In this document: in pieces, positions 56,419 to 64,000 of the stretch
Position numbering within the stretch: position 1 is the first letter of the stretch
How the letters are laid out: every line of letters begins with the position of its first letter
Assembly: GCA_019828545.1 (NCBI GenBank)
Contig: JACVRA010000572.1
Span: 1-64,000 of the forward strand
Direction of reading: 5' to 3'
Origin: Paracamarosporium sp. OC-R06-R3
Taxonomy: Eukaryota > Ascomycota > Dothideomycetes > Pleosporales > Didymosphaeriaceae
DNA length: 64,000 nucleotides
Program-made: the position numbers and the translations under genes
The notes under the pieces: model-generated
The model's input: only the letters and a program-made list of their open reading frames with translations
Database searches by the model: none
What the model was told of the DNA's origin: nothing

Positions 56419-56880
56419 GTTCAACTGTTGGATAGCAAACAATAGTGTATGCGGACAAGCCTCAACCGTGAGCGGCGCATATCTACCCTTATGAACGACT
56501 TGCGAAGATCTACCGACCTTCCCATTTTTGCGATTGGAGCCGGTAGTTCCGCGGTTGTGTTCGTTCTGGATGTTGGAGAAACCTCGATGCCGGCCGGCCG
56601 CCTGCGATAGACTGTTCGCCGGCCGCAGAACAACGGCCGGCCGGCCGGCGACCATTTAGCTTCCGCACTTTTCCAAATGCAATCAACTAATGACGAACTC
56701 CACAAAAACCGTTCAGATGGAAATGAATCGTACGGGGCTCCACAACTCATCGCGTGGTCCTCCGCATTTTTGTGTAGAGCGTATAAGTACGCTACGGCCC
56801 ATGGTGACATTCTCGGGACCAACACATTATCTAGGCGCTCACTTCACGTTATATTCTCGCTAAGTTAGACAACTCCAATA
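56419..56880. promoter_or_regulatory. Shared GH32/sugar-porter promoter with CGG cluster
   Basis: Between two divergent structural genes. Three GC-rich blocks (56590-56602, 56617-56625, 56634-56650) consist of alternating CCGG/GGCC and contain many CGG and CCG triplets, the half-sites of Zn2Cys6 regulators. A TATAAG (56782-56787) precedes the porter ATG by 94 bp. Confidence 0.5.
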
Positions 56881-58573
56881 ATGCCCAAGCTTCAGTACCC
56901 TTATATATGGGCGTTCTGCGCTTTCGCTGCACTTGGCGCGTGTCAATACGGCTATGATGGTGCGTATTTTGGGGTTTCACGACGTGTTGATATGCTGAAC
57001 GATGTCCAGGCGTATACTTCTCGGGAATTCAAGCGATGTCAACATTCGTGCGGCACTTTGGTGACAAACAATCAGACGGTACATACGCGATCTCGGCTTC
57101 CGACCTGTCCATTATGAGTTCGATGATCAATGTTGGAGAGTTGGTTGGCTCTCTTGGTGCTGCGCCTATAAACGATTTCTTTGGACGAAAGGGTGCATTT
57201 CTTATCGCTGCTATAGTCGCGATCGTCGGCACTGTACTACAAGTAATTACGGATCACGATCAAGGAATCATCATCGGTGGACGAGTCATTCTGGGCTTGG
57301 GTGTCGGTATCTTCTCATCTACCAGTCCGCTATATATTGGTGTAAGCCACCCTTAGACTTCGGAAAGTAGAGGACGATGCACTAACAGGATCTTCCTAGG
57401 AAATTGCTCCGACTGCTATTCGAGGTCCTCTTCTCGGCTGCTGGCAACTTGTTCTATCTATTTCCCAAATCATAGCAGCTGTCATCAACCGAGGTACAGA
57501 GTCTCTCACATCTACAGCCTCTTATCGTGTCCCCACGGCTGTCCAACTTATCTTCCCGATTCTTAGTCTCACGTTTCTCTATTGGGTGCCTGAATCCCCT
57601 CGCTGGCTTTTGCGTCACGAGAAGACGCAACGCTGCGAGTCAGCACTTCGTCTCCTCCGCAGAGATGACAAGTCATACGACCCCGACGTCGACATGGTCA
57701 ATATCCGCGCGAGCATTGAAAATGAGGCCGAGTTATCTGCAGGCTCAAAATGGATGGATCTGCTGATGGACCCGATCGAGCGTCGCAAGGTCATCTTCAG
57801 CGCGGGAGCTTTGGTAGCACAACAGATCAACGGTATCCAATGGTTTTACTACTTCGGTACCGTCTTCAGTCAAGCGATTGGTCTGGATGACCCCTTCCTC
57901 ATGACGATTATTGTTTTCGTCATTCAGGTAGTTACTGTGTTTGCAGCCGTCCTTTGCGCCAACAAGATCCCACGACGCCCGCTCTTGCTCTCAACGACAT
58001 TAGTCATGATGGTGAGCATTTTCATCGTGGGTTGCTTGGGTATCCCTGGAGGAGAGGTTAGCGGCACTAGTGGTAAGGTAATCATCAGCTTCGTCATCAT
58101 TGAAATTACGGCTTTCAACTTTGCGTGGGGGCCGCTAGGCTGGACGATTGTAAGTCTTTTCATGAAACACTGTGGATATTTCACATAGCTGACAGTCGTC
58201 TTTAAAGGCCTCCGAGATGGCCGTTGGCCGTAATCGCAACAAGATCTATGCCATTGCAGTTGCCTGTTTCTGGGTCACCGTCTGGGTCACCGTCTTCACG
58301 TTGCCCTACCTCTACTACTCCGCGAACCTAGGGCCGAAGACAGGATTCGTATATACTGGACTTTGTTTCATAACATTGGCTTATGTGTGGTTCTGCGTCG
58401 GCGAAGTGACGGGACGGAGTATGGAAGAGATCGAAGGATTCTTCCGCGACGGCGTTCCCGCGCGCCAGTGGAGTAAGCAGCCGAAGATGGCAGGCTTTGG
58501 GGGCGTTGAGGTGGAACTCAGTGAGAAAGAGAAAGAAGCCTTGAGAATACAGCAGGAGAGGAACGAAGCTTGA
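56881..58573 (+). CDS. MFS sugar porter
   Basis: Exons 56881-56959, 57010-57341, 57400-58149 and 58208-58573 give 508 residues. Twelve membrane helices are expected. Family motifs: the start YGYDGVYFSG, NDFFGRKGAF after helix 2, GRVILGLGVGIFSSTSPLYIGEIAP (helix 4), PESPRWLLRHEK before the central loop, QQINGIQWFYYFGTVF in helix 7, and WGPLGWTI...SEMAVGRNRNK around helix 10. The last intron's acceptor is AAAG. PETQG-like end is present as EVTGRSMEEIEGFF. It imports a hexose or disaccharide by proton symport. Position beside GH32 points to sucrose or fructosides. Confidence 0.9.
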
Positions 58574-58690
58574 ATGTGAGTATATATGCTCATTATTTTA
58601 GGATTACTATTAATAATTGTGAATACGTCGGATCATAACCAATCCAAATGTAAGAGAAGTTGAGATATTCAGTCTCATCTCCAACTCATT

Positions 58691-59128
58691 CTAATCCTGT
58701 CCCACAATATATATGTCACATACGATTACCCAATCGGTAACATCCGTCTCCACAGCAGACCCGGTTTGACCGTCCAAGTCTAGGTATGTGTGCGTGCTAT
58801 CCAGATATCCAACTAACTTCACATCCTGCCATCCTCCAGTCGAGACGCCACACCTCTTCCCTTCGGGTAGTGGCAGATCAGGGAAAGACAATTGCATGCT
58901 GGTTGCAATGATCGCGCCATCGCGATCCACTGCCGAATCTGAAAACAAGTTCCATCCAAACTCGAATCGATGGGCGGACGTGTCGATTCCAGCTTTCGCC
59001 CATGCTCCGGTAACGTCGTTGTGGATAGTGACGGTGAGCGGGAGGTAGTACCTATCCGCGCTGGAGGCGGGGGTGGGCGCCGCAATTGCAGCTGTGAAGA
59101 GAGCAGCAAGGGAGAAAATGGACCGCAT
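58691..59128 (-). CDS. Small secreted protein, unknown family
   Basis: 145 residues, no intron. Signal peptide MRSIFSLAALFTAAIAA, likely cut before PTPAS. The mature part of about 125 residues is beta-rich with two Cys (GKRCGV and VIVCDIYIV), which could pair. A TATA box (TATAAAT, 59269-59275 on the minus strand) is about 140 bp upstream. It could be an effector-like or surface protein; no homologue recognised. 3' ends of this gene and the porter face each other. Confidence 0.7.
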   Translation of the reverse strand: MRSIFSLAALFTAAIAAPTPASSADRYYLPLTVTIHNDVTGAWAKAGIDTSAHRFEFGWNLFSDSAVDRDGAIIATSMQLSFPDLPLPEGKRCGVSTGGWQDVKLVGYLDSTHTYLDLDGQTGSAVETDVTDWVIVCDIYIVGQD

Positions 59129-59275
59129 GTCGTGTCGAGTGTCTTGGTGGTGTTGGATGTGGGCAAGACTGCGTTTGAGAATCGCAGTTTCTCGTTCGTT
59201 TGGTTAATTATCTTGCTAGTGGAGAATTGCTCAGAGGGTGGTGTGGTGATGGGTATGAATAACACGACATTTATA

Positions 59276-60017
59276 CTTCTTGTTCAGCCGAATGAATTTC
59301 AATACGAGGAACTAAAAATACCCACGGTGTCACAATTACGCCCTTTTACGCCTCTCTACGAGGTAACATCGTGAATTACCAACATTAATTTCATCCGTCT
59401 GCTCCAGTTCTGTTCTAAATAGAGGATATTGTCACGCGTTGATGCCCGTGGTATTGGTGGCGGCTCATCGCAGCCCGATAGAGTAATGCAGGATCACATG
59501 GTCAGCTGAGCACTCGGTGCTCTACGCGGGGCCCCAACGTTAGCCCTAGTCTACATAGAGAAAAGTGCAATCCGGATCTTGTTAGCGCATTAGAAATCAG
59601 GCAAATAGCATTCACCAATAGTTATTTAGCTTACTCAGCAGGCCATTTGCGTTGTGCCCCATGAAAAGAACGTCTACTGTCACATTGTCCAATTAGGGAC
59701 TAGGCAGTCAGGTCTGCAGGAGTGCCTTACGCATCAAGCCCGTCCTTTCCAGGAAATTAATGATTATGTTCAGCTACTTTAGCGCTATCTATGTCTCACA
59801 GTAGTAGTGAGATGATCTGTTCTGCTGTCTAAGCGATATCGTTTTGAGAGGGGGAGACTTTCGTCGTTCATTATCATGCGCAGACCTCCAGGGCGTTGTA
59901 ACGTTTCGTTGCTATCCTTTTCCTTGAATAGAGAATGCTGATCTGGGTTTGAGGTTATGCTTTCCCTGTTCCGATCATTCAGCAAAAAATGAAGGATTGA
60001 CATTGATTAAGAGACAC
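59276..60017. other. Intergenic, no gene seen
   Basis: 740 bp upstream of the secreted-protein gene and downstream of the NACHT gene. Nothing recognised. Confidence 0.5.
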
Positions 60018-63000
60018 TCACTGATTTCTTGGCCTTTTCAGGCCTGCGTGGCCCAGCCCAGTCGAGATTTTTACCAGCCGTGGATCACGCTCAACCAGAG
60101 CTGGAAACGTGCCTTCGCCAGATCCATTCATCGAATAGTCAGTATGCGAAGCCACGTTGAGTAAGATTTTGAAGTTATCATTTTCGTTTCTTGGAACGAC
60201 GACTGTAGGCTTTGTATGGTCCACATTGGTTGTGGTCGGCAGCGTGAGAAGCTCAATGGATTCCTTTACAAGTCCATCTCTGCTGGATGCTAATCGAATG
60301 GTAGGTCTCGCTCCCCCTTCAACATGCACTAAGCAGGATCTGGCCTCATTTCGGTCTTTGACGATACAGGTATCCCTGATGACTTGACCTGGCTTGAGGA
60401 TGCTAGAGCTTAAAGATTGACTTCGCGACATTCCTATCGAAATACTCTGTATGTTACCTCTTGGAAATTCTTCTTCTACGCTCGGAAACTCAGTATGTGT
60501 GGAATCTTCGTCAAAGTTGAACGTGTCGCGGGGTATTTTCAGTACTCTCGAGACAGTGCCTTGAAACAGGACAACGTATCTACCACACGATGAAACGCTG
60601 ATTGTCTCTGGCTTCTCTCCACTTTCAAGGTCGCATAGAATGGTCGAACTCTGGGACGAAAATGCTAGAAGTGCCACGGTCAGCATGAGTTCGAAAATGA
60701 AGAATAACACCTACACTCTCTGAATTTCCAAATCCGAGCTTGATGGTTATCACAGAATGCGACCAAATCCTCGGAAGGATGAATCGGCGTCGAGGGGGAC
60801 AGGTAGTCGTACATCCAAGTCCAGTTGATTAGATTGATACTGAGAGTTTCCCCTCTTGAGATCTCGAAAACTGCAAGAAAATACAAAAATACTCCTTGGC
60901 GAAGATGATCTCGAAAGGACAGGTAGCGGTTGTTGGAGCTGAATGTAACGGAATAGGTGTATCGATCGCGAAAGATGAACTTTAGCGGATGATCCTTGAT
61001 AGTTGCATGGTTGGGATCGAATGCAGCCAGCTCTTCTGACCATTTCCGTATGTGGTTAGATGTGAAATCAATAGCCATTTTGGCAGAGTCCCATTCTACC
61101 CTCAAGGTCCTCTTGTCTACCCGAAAGGCGAACAACGTCCGGAGAATGACAACTGAGTGGAGATCATGGCTGATGGTCATCGGAAAGGCGGTACTCCAAG
61201 TCCCAAAATCCTTCTCGTGCAAAGATTGTCGCATTTGCAACCAAACTTCCTCTTCCTCAAGAGGAAGTTGCACACTCACAATCCGACGATTTGTTTCCAC
61301 ATTCCAAGATTCGTAGGTAGCGACCCAACTACCACATACATCTTCAACCCTTGTAATCGACTCATTTCCTTTCAGTGCTTGCCATCGTTCTTCATAGGCT
61401 TTTGATGGCCACACGCTCAGAGAACAGTTGATGGTGCCATCTGAAGATGCCGAAGAAACAGTACAGAGTGGTCGAGAACTTTGACTGCCATTTCTTGGCG
61501 CTTGCGGTACGTACCGTGTCACTTTCGTTTTGTTGCTGTTATATAGGAATCTGCTTTCAAGGAATGCGGGCACATCATCCCAAATAATTGACGGATTTGA
61601 ACGCAGTCTTGTTCCCCAATCCTCCACTAGTCGGCCTAGATCGACTGCGAATTCGGTAAAGAGCTCTCGGAGCATTGTAAGGTGAGGAGTGGAGTCATTC
61701 CGACACCGTGCTGTCTCTAAGTCTTGCAACCAAGTTTTAAAGGCTTCCAACGGGAGACCTGCGGATATCTCTAAGCCTCCAAAAGTGCAGTAACTCAAGA
61801 TCCAACGTGTCACTACGAGTGGATGTCCGAGAAACTCTGTAATGGCAGAGGCCAAGCTAATGTGCGCATCACTGACAGTAATATTGTCAGAAAATTCGAA
61901 CGTTGAAGTAGTGGTCGCAAGTTCGTTGAGATGATAAATCCAGTTGAGAACAGCGTATTTAGAAAGCGAATTATGAAACACTTGACGTGCTTGAGTCGAG
62001 AATAGCATGCTCTCAAGACATCCTTGGGCAATTATTGAGTGACACAAGTCTTTATTCTGAAGGAATGCCATTCGTGCTGCCAGTTTTTCTTGATCTCGAT
62101 TCTCAGTGAAGTATTCCTTGACAGAAAGATGGATAAACCGAACGGCTCTATCAAGGCTTTGGGCCGGCGTACGCGGAGCAGGATCGAGGCCCAAGGGATT
62201 TATATCGTAAAATTCCACCAAACAGCCACATGTCACATTGATCATTTCGCGGAACTCTTCGATACCGATCGAATCCTTCTCTAGTGAAGTGCTCTTGTCC
62301 ATGTATACGACCTCGTGAAGCTCTCGGATGGTCAGTGGAGTTCGAGCGTATGTAACCCAGCAAAACACTTTCGTCGCTACACCTCGCTGTAATTTTCCGG
62401 ATTGCTCTATTGATTCGAGAATGCGGTTGTACATCTCGTCGAGACCTTCTGGGTAAACGACACTTTCGATCATAGCTAATCGTTGGTCGGGTCTTAGTAC
62501 CGGTGACCTAAGAAATCTTATCATAAGTGATGCCCAGAGAAACATGCCATTGGCACCTTGAACCAATTGATCGACCAATGTCGCTTGCTCCACGTCCGGG
62601 AGGAATCCTTCTTCAATCAGAGATGCCACGTTTGGTTGCAAGAATGCCCTGATATCTTCTGACACCACGGTCTTTTCAATCAAAACTCGACGAGAACGCT
62701 TTACTCCTCTTGATAGTGCGGCAATCGTTGGACGTCCAGAAAGGAGTATCTTAACAGATGGATACGGTAGTATACTCCGTAGGGTTTGAAGTAATTGGGC
62801 GTTGTTAGAGCACTCGTCGATTCCGTCAAGCATCACATATACCTGTGGCAGCTTTTGGATCGATAGTTGGAGTAGTTGAATAAGCTCTTGTTGCGATGCG
62901 TAAAGCTGACCGGTGGTTTGCGTGTGACAAAATATGAATGTATCAAGGATATGCGGATTCTGGCGATTTTGGTGGAGTATTTGCGATAGGATCGATCTAT

Positions 63001-64000
63001 ATGCCGATGATGGTTCAGCTTCCAATGCTCCAGGCGACTCTGACGAAAAGAAGTGGTAGCATATCGATATGTCTGCTTCCGGAGCGGAGGCCTCCTCTTG
63101 TAGCTCTTCAATAATCGAAGACACTAGTATAGTTTTCCCTGCACCTGGATTGCCTAAGCGAAACTCATCGTTAGTTGGTTGTGTTGTTACATCAATATAC
63201 AGAGGCTTAGGGTTTTTTTAGAACACGTACCATGAATCCATAGGGTCCCCGGTCCCAGTTCTCTTGGCGTAATGTGACGTTGATCTTCACTCTCGACGTT
63301 TTTCCACGTTCGATATGCCGGCTGGTCGTAGACCCAGTTACATGTCCCTTCTTCCCGCAACTCAATTGATCTTTCGAGGATCCGTCTGAAGTCGGGAGGG
63401 TTTATCCATTTGTGAATATTCGTGAACTTTTGATCTAATGACGACGTTGAATTAGCACAATGCTTCAGGAATAGATTTCGGGTACCCATACCGCGAAAGT
63501 AGTTCTGTAGATCGTCGGAGACATCGTCTAGTTTCGCTCTCGCCTCTTCCGCTCGGCGACGCTCCGCAGAAGAAAGCTTCTGCTCGTATTTGACAGCTTC
63601 TTCTGCTGATTTAGTTAGTTTGACATGCAGGAGCGCAAGTTCATCTTTAACGAATTGTCTGTCACGGTGGAACTGATCGATAAGGTCTTTAAACCGGACA
63701 TCTATTGGTGTCCACATGATGTTGCGGAAGACAGTACAAGCTGATCGTCGTTCTGCAATTGTCAATTGATTTCATACTAAGAGGAATGTTACGACAACGT
63801 ACTTCCAGATGGAGAAGTGAATATACTGGCAACGTCTTGAAAGAATTTTAGCATATTACTGTAAACTCGTTCCAAATGATGCTTCATTCGTTCTGATTGA
63901 AGTGCTTCGGGCAGCTTAGCGATTTCATCATACTCAGGGAACGCTATGGACAATTCCGTGATGAGCTGCATTAACTTCTCGATGAAACTTGAGAATCCGC
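60018..64000 (-). CDS. NACHT receptor (STAND/NLR-like), 5' end outside the window
   Basis: Exons in the window: 63803-64000 (partial), 63231-63752, 60715-63153 and 60018-60664, in all about 1,268 residues. The N-terminal region is helical (MKHHLERVYSNMLKFFQDV, then a long coiled coil rich in Glu, Lys and Arg). The NACHT domain is complete: Walker A GNPGAGKT rebuilt across the intron 63154-63230, Walker B VYVMLDGIDEC, sensor VKILLSGRP, then the winged-helix region (FRFIHLSVKEYF-like) and about 700 residues of a diverged beta-propeller-like C-terminus, not clear WD40. Fungal proteins of this type detect non-self or damage and can trigger cell death. It faces no obvious effector gene in this window. 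The 3' end runs to TGA at 60018. Confidence 0.85.

Noticed and set aside
1..64000. CRISPR array, rRNA, tRNA, intact transposon or giant mobile element genes
   Set aside because: None recognised: no regular spacer repeats, no T-loop consensus in a proper context, no transposase or tyrosine recombinase frames.

Overview
The window is nuclear DNA of a filamentous ascomycete (Pezizomycotina, probably Dothideomycetes; the class is a guess). Genes carry short introns of about 45-100 nt with GTRNGY donors and CTRAY branch points. The families are typical of moulds: Zn2Cys6 regulators, Clr5-TPR, NACHT receptors, HeLo-like proteins, CFEM-like and GH families, plus conserved eukaryotic genes (Vam7, FIT/Scs3, Whi5/Nrm1). 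All models were spliced by hand and tested for frame; no similarity search was possible. No rRNA, tRNA, CRISPR or intact transposon was recognised.

Layout. 0.7-3.1 kb: a CorA-like membrane protein gene on the minus strand, apparently cut by an in-frame TAG. 4.2-6.3 kb: a Clr5-TPR gene with 126-bp tandem repeats and a late premature stop. 7.0-8.0 kb: a C2H2 zinc-finger gene. 8.6-12.9 kb: a head-to-head pair, a protein kinase fused to WD40 repeats (minus) and a HeLo-like/pseudokinase protein (plus). 13-15.6 kb: two poorly resolved loci and a small secreted cysteine protein. 16.4-23.8 kb: SurE-like phosphatase, SDR, Vam7, a fungal N-terminal-domain protein and a repeat-rich secreted protein. 24.8-29 kb: two secreted carbohydrate-active enzymes (six-hairpin glycosidase-like and SGNH esterase). 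29-40 kb: relic-rich accessory DNA with a decayed NACHT fragment, two paralogous PD-(D/E)XK-like proteins and a broken F-box/ankyrin gene. 40-52 kb: CFEM-like membrane protein, a Zn2Cys6 regulator with a frameshift in its zinc cluster, FIT/Scs3, Whi5-like, a GH5 glucanase-like enzyme and a disordered protein ending in a CaaX box. 52.6-58.6 kb: a compact regulator / GH32 / sugar-porter cluster. 58.7 kb to the end: a secreted protein and a NACHT receptor cut by the window edge.

How they work together. Two groups look functional. The kinase-WD40 and HeLo-pseudokinase genes share a 314-bp promoter and look like a sensor-kinase plus membrane-executioner pair, comparable in architecture to animal RIPK3-MLKL; this is the main candidate for a novel system. 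The regulator, GH32 enzyme and sugar porter look like a fructoside uptake and hydrolysis cluster with a CGG-rich site between the two structural genes. Several accessory genes (CorA-like, TPR, ankyrin, NACHT relic, Zn2Cys6) carry stops or frameshifts, so the window mixes stable genes with decaying defence- or recognition-type genes.
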